Below are positions 47,115-56,376 of a stretch of DNA of 64,000 bases, piece by piece (the first letter of the stretch is position 1; every line of letters begins with the position of its first letter). Below the pieces are notes generated by a model. It had not been told where the DNA came from. It did no database searches and was given only the letters and a program-made list of their open reading frames with translations. Source of the stretch: Rickettsiaceae bacterium H1 (lineage in GTDB: Bacteria; Pseudomonadota; Alphaproteobacteria; Rickettsiales; Anaplasmataceae). The position numbers and the translations under genes are program-made. The DNA is taken from contig JACDQH010000002.1 in assembly GCA_018101195.1 (NCBI GenBank), forward strand, positions 220,891 through 284,890, read 5' to 3'.

Positions 47115-48587
47115 TTAACCGGTAGGAATTTTTTTAATAAACAATCTCATAATTTCTCTTGTAATCACTACTGCGGAAAGCATAGAGCTAAGTATCCCAA
47201 TCGAAAGCGTAACGGCAAAGCCTTTTACCGGACCGAAACCGATAAAAAACATTATCAGCGCAGCAATTAACGTAGTAATGTTGGAATCAAATATTGTTCT
47301 TATCGCATTGTTAAAACCTCTGGAAATAGCTATTTCAAAATTTTTTGCATTCTGTAATTCTTCTTTTATTCGTTCGAAAATCAATACGTTTGCGTCCACC
47401 GCCATCCCGATAGTAAGTACGATTCCCGCTATTCCAGGTAAAGTTAACGTTGCCTTAATTAAAGTTAAAAATGCCGTCATTATTACCATATTGATAAAAA
47501 GGCCTATTGCCGCACATAAACCGAGTTTTCCATATACCGAAACGATAAAAAGAGAAATGATTAACATGGAAATTACGGCAGCTTTTATCCCTGCCGAAAT
47601 TGCATCCGCACCTAAACCGGGACCTACAATTCGTTCTTCGACAATTTCAAGTGACGTAGGTAAAGCTCCCGAACGCAACAATATCGCTAATTCTTGAGCT
47701 TCTTCAAGAGTAAAATTACCGGATATCTCTCCTTGTCCTCCGAGAATCGATTCTTTTATTACGGGAATTGTAAGAACTTGATTATCAAGTATAATAGCAA
47801 AAGGTTTACCGACATTTTCTTTAGTTATACGAGCAAATTTTTTTGCACCGACATTATTAAATTTAAATAAAACTGCGGGAAAACCGAATTTGTTAAATCT
47901 TACCGAAGCATCTTTTAATAACTCTCCGGTTAATTCTATTCTCCTTTTAATTGGATATTGCCTTCCTTCTTTATCTTTCAAAATCATTGCGTTTTTTTTA
48001 TCGTTTAACAAATGAAAAGTCAGTTTTGCCGTTTTACCCAGTAACGATTTTAATTGTTCGGGATTCTCCAACCCCGGTACTTGAATTATGATTTTTTCGT
48101 CTCCTTCCGATTGTACTAAAACTTCACGAGTTCCCAATTCATCGATTCTATTTTGTATGATACTTATGGAATCAGATAATACTTTGTGCTTTAATTTCCT
48201 TAAATCGATAAAATTGATAGTACAGGTATTATTTTTCGTACAACGAACGATAAATTCGTCGTTTATGTTTTTAATTTCTTTCTTAAATTCGGAAATTTTT
48301 GTATTTTCGGCTAATTTTACAGATAGGTTCTCACCGTTGTTTTTAAGATCGCTAACACCGATTTTTTTCAGTCTATTGACTGAATCCGTAATCAATAAAT
48401 CTAATTTTTCTTGTAGATATTTATTAAAATCTATTTTTAGCAATAACGAAGATCCTCCGTATAAATCCAAACCAAAATTTATTTTATAATTCGGCAAAAA
48501 TTTATTATCGAAAAAATTCGGTAAGCTTAGACAAATTGCGCTAACCAATATTATAATGCTTATTATGAATCTATAATGCAAATGCAT
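47115..48587 (-). CDS. secD: Protein translocase subunit SecD
   Basis: SecD helps the Sec channel use the proton motive force. The 490 residues have an N-terminal transmembrane helix (about 6-24), the large periplasmic P1 region with FGLDLYGGSSLLLKID near 38-53 and the base LGKTAKLTFHLL near 184, and five C-terminal helices (about 325-485) with the SecD signatures GPGLGADAISAG, TLPGIAGIVLTIGMAVDANVLIFERI-like sequence (split around 380-406) and FAVTLSIGILSSM. It is convergent and adjacent to the 683-residue gene. secF does not follow. Confidence 0.96.
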   Translation of the reverse strand: MHLHYRFIISIIILVSAICLSLPNFFDNKFLPNYKINFGLDLYGGSSLLLKIDFNKYLQEKLDLLITDSVNRLKKIGVSDLKNNGENLSVKLAENTKISEFKKEIKNINDEFIVRCTKNNTCTINFIDLRKLKHKVLSDSISIIQNRIDELGTREVLVQSEGDEKIIIQVPGLENPEQLKSLLGKTAKLTFHLLNDKKNAMILKDKEGRQYPIKRRIELTGELLKDASVRFNKFGFPAVLFKFNNVGAKKFARITKENVGKPFAIILDNQVLTIPVIKESILGGQGEISGNFTLEEAQELAILLRSGALPTSLEIVEERIVGPGLGADAISAGIKAAVISMLIISLFIVSVYGKLGLCAAIGLFINMVIMTAFLTLIKATLTLPGIAGIVLTIGMAVDANVLIFERIKEELQNAKNFEIAISRGFNNAIRTIFDSNITTLIAALIMFFIGFGPVKGFAVTLSIGILSSMLSAVVITREIMRLFIKKIPTG

Positions 48588-48668
48588 ACCTACTGATATT
48601 CCATATCGAGCCGAAAAACAACCGTTTTATATCAATAGCAAAAAGTCCTCAGATTGACTCGATTTAAC

Positions 48669-51263
48669 ATGATTGCTAATATGTCGAAGAAAAATAATGC
48701 AAGAAATATGAAACATGAAGAAATAATTGATGCCGAATTCGGTTCTCGTCACCCGAGTAAAAACATATATCGGGCAATATGCTTTATTGCATTATTTTGG
48801 TCCGTTTTTCAGCTTTGGGTTGCGTCACCGCTACAATTTTCTTTAGGTTGTGATTGGCTGTTATTTAATAATTTGGAAATTCGCTCGATTCACCTCGCGA
48901 TTGCTCTTTTTTTGGCATTTCTTTTGTTTCCGATTTTTAAAAATAAACATATAACGAAAATTCCTTTCTTTGATTGGGCTTTTTCCATTATCGGCTTATG
49001 TATCTCTTCTTATATATACGTATTTTACGATCAAATAGCATTACGCGTCGGTATGCCCACGCAATATGATTTAGCTATTGCTTTTTTAGGAATCATTTTA
49101 TTATTTGAAGCTTCGAGAAGAGTGGTAGGACCAACAATTGCAATTGTAGCATCGATATTTTTACTTTATTCGTATTTTGGTCAACATTTTCCCGGTTTGC
49201 TAGCTCATAGAGGAAATTCTTTAGCTTCAATTGCTTCACATCAGTGGTTTTCTTCGGAAGGTGTTTTCGGTACTGCTTTAGGTGTTTCGGCAGATTTTGT
49301 TTTCCTTTATGTTTTGTTCGGATCTTTTTTAGAAATGGCAGGTGCGGGTAATTTTTTTATTCAATTATCTTTTGCTTTATTGGGTAGGTTTACAGGCGGT
49401 CCGGCAAAAGCCGCCGTTGTTGCTTCGGGGTTAATGGGTATGATGTCCGGTTCTTCTATCGCCAATACCATTACCGTCGGTTCTTTCACCATACCGCTTA
49501 TGAAGAAAATGGGGTTAAGCCCTGAAAAAGCGGGAGCAATAGAAGTTTCGGCGGGAATTAACGGCCAAGTGATGCCTCCAGTTATGGGTGCGGCTGCATT
49601 TATTATGTCCGAATATCTTGGAATTCCTTACCCTGAGATAATAAAACATGCCTTTTTACCAGCAATTCTCATATACGTAGCACTTTTATATACGGTGCAT
49701 ATCGAAGCAAAAAAAATAGGGATAAAACCCATAAAATCTCAACATGATAGAAGCGTTTTTTACAGTTTGTTAAGAGGGTTGATTATTATGAGCTCCGTTT
49801 TTATAGTACTGGGAGTAGTATATTTTTTAATTAACTGGATTCCAGGAATTTATTTCGCTCTTGCAAATACGCCTAACTTTATTGTCGTGCTTGGAATTTT
49901 TGCTTCATACGTATTAATACTTAAATATCAATCGCAATTCCCGGGTTTGGTAGAAGATAACGACGAACCGATCCTAAAACTACCTAACGTTACCGAAATA
50001 CTTAGAAGCGGCATACATTTTTTTATTCCAGTGTTAATCTTGATTTGGTCGTTAATGATTAACAGGCTTTCACCAGCTTTATCTGCTTATTGGTCCATAA
50101 TGTTTTTGATGGTGATTCTAATTACTCAAAACGGAATAAAATCATTTTTTAAGAATCAAAGTGATAAAATAATTACCGATATAAAACAAGGTATTCGAGA
50201 TTTAATTTCCGCAATGATACTGGGAGCCAGAAATATGGTTCCGATTGCAATCGCAACTGCTACTGCCGGAATAATCGTTGGGACAGTATCGTTAACCGGA
50301 GTCGGTTTGAGAATCGGCAGTATTGTCGATAGTGTGGCTAATGGCGATGTTTTAATTACTTTAATTTTAACTGCGATTATTTCCATAGTTTTGGGCATTG
50401 GGATGCCTACCACCGCCTGTTATATTATTGTTTCTACTCTTATGGTACCAGTTTTAGAATATGCCGTTCATAGAAACGGAATTTTAGTACCTAATATTGC
50501 GCTACATTTATTTGTTTTTTATTTTGGTTTAATGGCCGACGTCACTCCTCCAGTAGGTCTTGCTTCATACGCTGCTGCCGCCGTTGCCAAAGGAAATACG
50601 CTAAAAACCAGTACGCAAGCGTTTTTATATAATATGCGTACTATGACCTTACCCTTCATATTCGTATTTAATCCAGAATTGTTACTTTACGGTATTACCA
50701 GTAAAATGGAATTTATTATCATTTTAATTTCGTCGATTATCGGTATATTTATGATTTCCGCTTCAACTCAAAGATATTTTTTAGTGAAAAGTAAGCTTTA
50801 CGAATCAGCATTATTGTTAATTGTCGGTATATCTTTACTTTATCCGCAAGGTTGGATAAATATGTTTTTTTCTCCGTTTGATCAGATCAAAATCGATAAC
50901 ATAGAAAAGAGTCTTGAATCGCATGTAGATAAATTAAAGATTATTTTAATCAATCAAAATGCAGCTACACGAAATGATAAAAAGGTAGTGCTATTTAGAT
51001 CGTTGTTAAAAGGAAATACGATCAAAGATAAATTATTTGATGCAGGCATTGGCGATTTATCTTTAAATAAAGATAATAATTTGGTAATCGGTCAAATCGA
51101 GCTTAACAGTAAAGCTGAAAAAGCAGAAATAGATATGAATAATATAATTTCTAATATTGAAGTATCAAACTTACAGCCAAGTAAAAATTTGGTATTTTTC
51201 CCTACGCTTTTTATATTGGGTACGATAATTCTTCTTCAAAAGCGTAGAATGAAGTTATGTTAG
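48669..51263 (+). CDS. TRAP transporter, fused DctQM permease (4TM/12TM)
   Basis: The fused permease drives uptake of organic acids with a sodium or proton gradient. It has about 864 residues from the ATG at 48669 (a TTG at 48654 is less likely). Four helices (about 30-170) correspond to the small subunit. The large subunit follows with the DctM signatures MAGAGNFFIQLSFALLGRFTGG-type sequence (near 220-240), MMSGSSIANTITVGSFTIPLMKK (near 258) and GIGMPTTACYIIVSTLMVP (near 578). The last 120 residues fit the C-terminal DUF3394-like domain of fused TRAP permeases. Such permeases normally use a TAXI-type binding protein, which is not nearby. cvpA overlaps its stop by seven bases. Confidence 0.93.
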   Translation: MIANMSKKNNARNMKHEEIIDAEFGSRHPSKNIYRAICFIALFWSVFQLWVASPLQFSLGCDWLLFNNLEIRSIHLAIALFLAFLLFPIFKNKHITKIPFFDWAFSIIGLCISSYIYVFYDQIALRVGMPTQYDLAIAFLGIILLFEASRRVVGPTIAIVASIFLLYSYFGQHFPGLLAHRGNSLASIASHQWFSSEGVFGTALGVSADFVFLYVLFGSFLEMAGAGNFFIQLSFALLGRFTGGPAKAAVVASGLMGMMSGSSIANTITVGSFTIPLMKKMGLSPEKAGAIEVSAGINGQVMPPVMGAAAFIMSEYLGIPYPEIIKHAFLPAILIYVALLYTVHIEAKKIGIKPIKSQHDRSVFYSLLRGLIIMSSVFIVLGVVYFLINWIPGIYFALANTPNFIVVLGIFASYVLILKYQSQFPGLVEDNDEPILKLPNVTEILRSGIHFFIPVLILIWSLMINRLSPALSAYWSIMFLMVILITQNGIKSFFKNQSDKIITDIKQGIRDLISAMILGARNMVPIAIATATAGIIVGTVSLTGVGLRIGSIVDSVANGDVLITLILTAIISIVLGIGMPTTACYIIVSTLMVPVLEYAVHRNGILVPNIALHLFVFYFGLMADVTPPVGLASYAAAAVAKGNTLKTSTQAFLYNMRTMTLPFIFVFNPELLLYGITSKMEFIIILISSIIGIFMISASTQRYFLVKSKLYESALLLIVGISLLYPQGWINMFFSPFDQIKIDNIEKSLESHVDKLKIILINQNAATRNDKKVVLFRSLLKGNTIKDKLFDAGIGDLSLNKDNNLVIGQIELNSKAEKAEIDMNNIISNIEVSNLQPSKNLVFFPTLFILGTIILLQKRRMKLC

Positions 51264-51841
51264 ATGCAATTAGTTTAACCATAATAACTTTAACCGTTAT
51301 TATAGCCTTTATCCGAGGTTTTATTAAAGAAATCTTCGGTATAATAGGTATTATTTTATCCTTTGTTCTTACTTATTATAATTACGATCTCTTTTCCGAT
51401 TTACTGAAGATAAAATCACATTTGGTAACGAATATAGTATCTACTTTTTTAATATATATTATAGTAATTGTTTCAATTACCGTAATTAACAGTGGAGTAA
51501 TATATATTCTCCGTCCGATTAGGTTAGGTCCCGCCGATAGAATTTTAGGTATTATGGTTGGATTTTTTAAAGGATTGTTTTTCTCGTTTGTGTTTTTTCT
51601 ATTCCTCAAATTAGTGTATTATACGATTAATCCTAATTCGGAAATTAACGATGCGAATAAAATTTTACCCAATTGGATAATAAAATCTAAGGTATATAAC
51701 CTGTTTAGTTATATTGAAGAGAATATAGATGAAATAGCACCAGAATATATCTATCAAGGTATAAAAAATATCGGTAAAGAATTAAATAATATCATCAATA
51801 AAGAAGAAGTTAAAGAAGGTGATAAACAGTTAAACGCTTAA
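51257..51841 (+). CDS. cvpA: CvpA family membrane protein
   Basis: The 194-residue protein has four helices (about 4-22, 27-47, 60-82, 98-118) and the CvpA pattern: MLDAISLTIITLTVIIAFIRGFIKEI start, then PIRLGPADRILGIMVGFFKG near 85-105, and a soluble C-terminal tail. CvpA was named from colicin V production and is now linked to envelope homeostasis; its exact role is unclear. Its ATG lies inside the TRAP permease stop region, so the two are co-translated. Confidence 0.88.
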   Translation: MLDAISLTIITLTVIIAFIRGFIKEIFGIIGIILSFVLTYYNYDLFSDLLKIKSHLVTNIVSTFLIYIIVIVSITVINSGVIYILRPIRLGPADRILGIMVGFFKGLFFSFVFFLFLKLVYYTINPNSEINDANKILPNWIIKSKVYNLFSYIEENIDEIAPEYIYQGIKNIGKELNNIINKEEVKEGDKQLNA

Positions 51842-51965
51842 TGCGAAACAAAACTAAAGCTGAACGATTAAAAAAAATTGATTATTAAAATAAAAAATAA
51901 TAATAATAAAAACAAAGTATTATCTTTTATCATAATATTATTTTTTCATAAGGTATTTTAGTGAA

Positions 51966-52922
51966 ATGAGTACTTTTAATAAAGTAAGTAAGAATTTCAA
52001 CAATCTGGTCTTTGCAGGCGGAGGAGTATTAGGAGTAGCATATGTAGGAGCTTTAGAAGCAATTGAAGAGCATGCACAATTGATTAGTAATATTAAAAAT
52101 GTTATCGGGACTTCTATTGGGGCTGTTTTTGCCACTATTACTTCACTTCGTTACACTATTGTGGAAATGAAACAAATTATGAATAATCTTGATTTTAAAA
52201 AATTTGCCGATCAAGGTATTGTATCACTTAAATCAAAAGATATATTTAACAACGAAAGCATAAACATTATAAATTTCATCAAATTACTTTGGAATGAAAG
52301 AAGATTATACGGGCTTAATAGCGGTCACTTTCTGGAATCTTGGGTAGAAAAATTAATTGCTGCAAAAGTCAGAAAAGATTTTGCTACTTTTCGCGATTTA
52401 CATGAAAACGATGATTTTGCAGAGCTTTATATTATTGCTGCCAATATTACCGATAATAAAGTAGAAATTTTTTCTTTTGAACACACGCCGGATGTTGTTG
52501 TTTCTAAAGCGGTAAGAGCATCCGCATCGGTACCGATAGTGTTTGATGTTGTAAAGATAGGTAAAAAAGTTTTTATAGATGGCGGAATGTATAGTAACTA
52601 TCCTATTGATTTTTTTAATAATAAAAGTAGGTATCAAGATACTTTAGGTCTAAACTTTATTAACTCCGAGGTATTTAAAAATTCTAGTATTCTTAACAAC
52701 ACTGAAGATGGTAACTTTGGCTGGGAAAAATATTTATCTTCAATAGTTACTGTAAGTCAAGTTGCACAACATTTTGATTATATGCAGAGTAATAACTGCA
52801 ATCGTACTATTATTATTGATGATTTAGGTATTAATTCCTTCAATTTTAATTTAAGCAATGAACAAAAACAAAAATTATTTGAAGAAGGCCATAAAGCTGC
52901 TTCAGAATATTTTGGAGATTAA
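51966..52922 (+). CDS. Patatin-like phospholipase, copy 1 (no signal peptide)
   Basis: This is a predicted phospholipase A of the patatin family. The 318 residues show the oxyanion loop AGGGVLGVAYVGAL (about 16-29), the nucleophile elbow GTSIG (Ser near 49), and the catalytic Asp in DGGMYSNYPIDFF (about 204). It begins directly with the domain (MSTFNKVSKNFNNLVFAGGG) and has no signal peptide, unlike its two neighbours, so it would stay in the cytosol or leave by a dedicated secretion system. AAGG upstream is a weak ribosome site. Its closest relative is copy 2, with long stretches of near-identical DNA. Confidence 0.92.
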   Translation: MSTFNKVSKNFNNLVFAGGGVLGVAYVGALEAIEEHAQLISNIKNVIGTSIGAVFATITSLRYTIVEMKQIMNNLDFKKFADQGIVSLKSKDIFNNESINIINFIKLLWNERRLYGLNSGHFLESWVEKLIAAKVRKDFATFRDLHENDDFAELYIIAANITDNKVEIFSFEHTPDVVVSKAVRASASVPIVFDVVKIGKKVFIDGGMYSNYPIDFFNNKSRYQDTLGLNFINSEVFKNSSILNNTEDGNFGWEKYLSSIVTVSQVAQHFDYMQSNNCNRTIIIDDLGINSFNFNLSNEQKQKLFEEGHKAASEYFGD

Positions 52923-52959
52923 TTATTTTTAAGTTTTTAACTTATTAAGGAGGGTTATT

Positions 52960-53982
52960 TTGTTTTATCGTACTTTTTTTTGCATATTGTATTTACTTTT
53001 TTTATCTTTTTCTCCATTGGCTTTCAGTGCAACGGTTAATAAAAATTTTCATAATCTGGTCTTTGCAGGCGGAGGAGTATTAGGAGTAGCATATGTAGGA
53101 GCTTTAGAAGCAATTGAAAAACATGCACAATCGATTAGCAATATTGAAAATGTTGTCGGGACTTCTATTGGGGCTGTTTTTGCCACTATTACTTCACTTC
53201 GTTATACTACCGCGGAAATGAAACAAATTGTGAATAATCTTGATTTCAAAAAATTTGCCGATCAAGGTATTATATCCGTTGAATCAAAAGATATATTCGG
53301 CAACGAAACTGTAAATGTTATAGAGTTCGTCAAATTACTTTTGAACGAAAGAGAATCTTATGGAGCTAATAGCGGTAATTTTTTGGAATATTGGGTAGAA
53401 AAATTAATTGCTGCAAAAGTCAGAAAAAGTTGTGCTACTTTTCGCGATTTACATGAAAACAATGATTTTGCAGAGCTTTATGTTATTGCTGCCAATATTA
53501 CCGATAATAAAGTAGAAATTTTTTCTTTTGAACACACGCCGGATATTGTTGTTTCTAAAGCGGTAAGAGCATCTGCATCGGTACCGATAGTGTTTGACGT
53601 TGTAAAGATAGGTAAAAAAGTTTTTATAGATGGCGGAATGTATAGTAACTATCCTATTGATTTTTTTAATAATAAAGGTAAATATCGTAAACACCAAGAT
53701 ACTTTGGGTCTAAACTTTGTTAACCATAAAGCATTTAAAAATTTTAGCATTTTAGATAATGCTGAAGATGATGATTTCGATTGGGAAAAATATTTATCTT
53801 CAATAATCACTCCAACTTTTATTTCACAAGATTTCAATTATATGGAGAGTGCTAACCTCGATCGTAGTATTATTATTGATAATTTAGATATTACCCCATT
53901 CGACTTTAATTTAAGTCACAAACAAAAGCAAGCATTATTTAAAGAAGGCTATAAAGCAGCTTCGGAATATTTTAGATATTGA
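52960..53982 (+). CDS. Patatin-like phospholipase, copy 2 (signal peptide, TTG start)
   Basis: The 340-residue protein has a signal peptide (about 1-23, LFLSFSPLAFSA) before the same catalytic set as copy 1: AGGGVLGVAYVGAL, GTSIGAVF and DGGMYSNYPIDFF. A strong Shine-Dalgarno, AAGGAGGG (52946-52953), precedes a TTG start at 52960. Compared with copy 3, whose leader is otherwise alike, one base is missing here so that ATG became TTG, which should lower translation. The predicted product is exported to the periplasm. It is 37 bases downstream of copy 1. Confidence 0.92.
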   Translation: MFYRTFFCILYLLFLSFSPLAFSATVNKNFHNLVFAGGGVLGVAYVGALEAIEKHAQSISNIENVVGTSIGAVFATITSLRYTTAEMKQIVNNLDFKKFADQGIISVESKDIFGNETVNVIEFVKLLLNERESYGANSGNFLEYWVEKLIAAKVRKSCATFRDLHENNDFAELYVIAANITDNKVEIFSFEHTPDIVVSKAVRASASVPIVFDVVKIGKKVFIDGGMYSNYPIDFFNNKGKYRKHQDTLGLNFVNHKAFKNFSILDNAEDDDFDWEKYLSSIITPTFISQDFNYMESANLDRSIIIDNLDITPFDFNLSHKQKQALFKEGYKAASEYFRY

Positions 53983-54020
53983 TTATTTTGAAGTTTTTAA
54001 TTTAGTAAGGAGGATTGTTT

Positions 54021-55034
54021 ATGTTTTATCGTATTTTTATTTTTTATCTTTCATTTTTCTTTATCATCTACCCTTCTGTAAGCATAGGGAAAATAAATAA
54101 AGATTTTTCTAATTTAGTCTTTGCCGGAGGAGGCATATTAGGAATAGCATATGTAGGAGCTTTGAAAGCAATTGAAGAACATACGCAACCAACTAATAAT
54201 ATTAAAAATGTTATTGGAACTTCTATCGGATCTATTTTCGCAACTATGACTTCTCTTCGTTATTCTTCTGCCGAAATGAAAATAATTATGGATGAACTCA
54301 ACTTTAAAGATTTTGCCGATCAGGATATCACATCACTTGAATCGGAAGATATATTCGGCCATAAAAGGAGAAACATCGGAAAAGGCTTACTTCCGCTAAT
54401 ATTGAACAAAAGAGATGGTTTTGGCTTAAATAGCGGTGAATTTTTAGAAAACTGGATTGAAGATTTAGTTGCTGCAAAGATAGATAAAAACTATGCTACT
54501 TTTCGCGATCTACATGAAAACGGTAATTTTGCAGAACTTTATGTTGTTGCCGCCAATATTACAGATAATAGAGTAGAATATTTTTCATTTGACCATACTC
54601 CCGATGTAGTGATTTCTAAAGCGGTAAGAGCGTCTACTTCTATGCCTATAATCTTCGATGTTACGGATATCGGAGGGAAAATGTTTGTAGACGGAGGAAT
54701 ATATAATAAATATCCTATCAATTTTTTTAACAATTTATACAAATTTGAAGATACTTTAGGTATTAATTTTGCTCCTCATAAGTTCTTCGAAAATTCGGAT
54801 GTTACAGAAGAAAATATGAAAGGAGAGTTTGGCTGGGATAAATATATTTTGTCAATTGTTGCGTCTACTTTTATTGCACAACATTTTGATTATATCAATA
54901 GTAATAATCCCAAACACACTATAACTATTAATACCTTAGGAGCAACGCCGTTTAATTTCAATTTAAGTAAGGAAAAAAGGCAAGAATTATTTGAAGAAGG
55001 CTATAGAGCTGCTTTGGAATATTTTAAAGATTGA
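54021..55034 (+). CDS. Patatin-like phospholipase, copy 3 (signal peptide)
   Basis: From the ATG at 54021 (AAGGAGG at 54007-54013, 7 bases before it) the product has 337 residues: signal peptide (about 1-20, LSFFFIIYPSVS), oxyanion loop AGGGILGIAYVGAL, nucleophile GTSIGSIF and Asp in DGGIYNKYPINFF. It is more diverged from copies 1 and 2 than they are from each other. A TTG at 54015 would add two residues. The 3' end overlaps mtaB on the other strand by 34 bases. All catalytic residues are intact. Confidence 0.92.
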   Translation: MFYRIFIFYLSFFFIIYPSVSIGKINKDFSNLVFAGGGILGIAYVGALKAIEEHTQPTNNIKNVIGTSIGSIFATMTSLRYSSAEMKIIMDELNFKDFADQDITSLESEDIFGHKRRNIGKGLLPLILNKRDGFGLNSGEFLENWIEDLVAAKIDKNYATFRDLHENGNFAELYVVAANITDNRVEYFSFDHTPDVVISKAVRASTSMPIIFDVTDIGGKMFVDGGIYNKYPINFFNNLYKFEDTLGINFAPHKFFENSDVTEENMKGEFGWDKYILSIVASTFIAQHFDYINSNNPKHTITINTLGATPFNFNLSKEKRQELFEEGYRAALEYFKD

Positions 55035-56263
55035 TAATTTTTTTCATTAAAATCGGTAATTCCTATTAGGTATTGATCTTTATTGTTTCCAATGATTTTA
55101 GTTTTTACTAAGCTGCCGATTTTGCCAGACTGATTCAGTCGAATTAAAGAAAAATTTTGTGCTCTTCCATAGTTTTTTTTCTCAAGAATAACTTCATGTT
55201 CGCAGTCAAGTTGCGATTTATAAAATTTTTGCATTTGCTTAGAACCAAGTTCACGTAGCAATTTCGCCCTATTCTTCTTCACTCGGGGATCAACTTGAGG
55301 CATTCTTGCTGCAGCAGTTCCCATTTTAGGAGAATAAGGAAAAACATGTAGATAAATAATCCCAGCTTCTAAAATTAAGTTATAAGAATTTTCAAACATT
55401 TCCTCGGTCTCAGTAGGAAAACCGGATATCATATCCGCTCCAAAAACAACTTCCGGTCTTTTTTCCTTAACTTTTTGACAAAAATCGATAATTTGTCGGC
55501 GATTATGCCGTCTTTTCATTCTTTTTAAAATCATATCGTCTCCCGATTGAGCACTGATATGTATATGCGGCATTAATCTTTTTTCACTTACTATCAAATC
55601 AAACAATTCTTTATCGATTTCCGCTACGTCCACCGAAGACAATCTTAATCTTTGCAAATTCGGTAGCGTATTAAGCAAACGTTTAATCATAGAACCTAAT
55701 GAAGGTTTTCCCGGCAAATCGCTACCAAAATCCGTAATATCTACTCCAGTTAATACGATTTCCTTATGACCGTTTTCTAATAATATTTTCACCTGGTTAA
55801 TTATGTCTGTTATAGGTATAGATCTATTATTTCCCCTAGCATGAGTTATAGCACAAAAAGTGCAACTATGATTACATCCGTTTTGTATTTGTACGAAAGC
55901 ACGAGATCTATTTCCAAAGTACGGTACTATAATACTATGTTCGTTTTCGAAAATTTTATTACCAGAAGAATAATTTTTATGATTAAGTTTTTCTTTATTG
56001 CTTAAAACTTTTATAACTCCCGGCATTTTTTCATATTTTTCTTTATCAAGTTCTACCGCACAACCTACGACGATAATTTTTCTTTCTGAATTTGTTCTAT
56101 GTTCCCTTCTTATCGTTTGTTGAACTTGTCTTTCCGCTTCATTGGTAACGGCACAACTGTGAATTATGGTTAAGTTTTTCACATTTGTTTTCTCAAGAGA
56201 ATTTTTGATTACTTCGCTTTCGTAAAAATTTAACCTACAACCAAAAGTAATTATTTTTATCAT
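55001..56263 (-). CDS. mtaB: tRNA t6A37 methylthiotransferase MtaB (radical SAM)
   Basis: MtaB adds a methylthio group to t6A at position 37 of ANN-reading tRNAs, giving ms2t6A. The 420 residues have the N-terminal UPF0004 domain with C9, C37 and C68 for the auxiliary cluster, the radical-SAM motif C130-x3-C134-x2-C137 (CNHSCTFC), GFPTETEEMF near 284, and the C-terminal TRAM domain. Signature GVDITDFG and the lack of the MiaB-specific sequence favour MtaB; RimO is less likely. It is convergent with patatin copy 3. Confidence 0.9.
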   Translation of the reverse strand: MIKIITFGCRLNFYESEVIKNSLEKTNVKNLTIIHSCAVTNEAERQVQQTIRREHRTNSERKIIVVGCAVELDKEKYEKMPGVIKVLSNKEKLNHKNYSSGNKIFENEHSIIVPYFGNRSRAFVQIQNGCNHSCTFCAITHARGNNRSIPITDIINQVKILLENGHKEIVLTGVDITDFGSDLPGKPSLGSMIKRLLNTLPNLQRLRLSSVDVAEIDKELFDLIVSEKRLMPHIHISAQSGDDMILKRMKRRHNRRQIIDFCQKVKEKRPEVVFGADMISGFPTETEEMFENSYNLILEAGIIYLHVFPYSPKMGTAAARMPQVDPRVKKNRAKLLRELGSKQMQKFYKSQLDCEHEVILEKKNYGRAQNFSLIRLNQSGKIGSLVKTKIIGNNKDQYLIGITDFNEKNYQSLKYSKAAL

Positions 56264-56376
56264 TTTAGAGATATAAAAGGAAATTTTACCTTAAAAACAC
56301 CATAAATAAAAATGAAAAGCACATTGAAATAATTCAAGAATATGAGTATTGAGTAAACAATTATTTTTATACCAAT

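Noticed and set aside
47278..48489. Two plus-strand frames of 133-139 codons inside secD
   Set aside because: Shadows of secD; the conserved SecD motifs on the minus strand explain the open frames.
51841..51888. 15-codon frame (MRNKTKAERLKKIDY) overlapping the cvpA stop
   Set aside because: Too short to separate from chance, with no recognised family; left as a curiosity.
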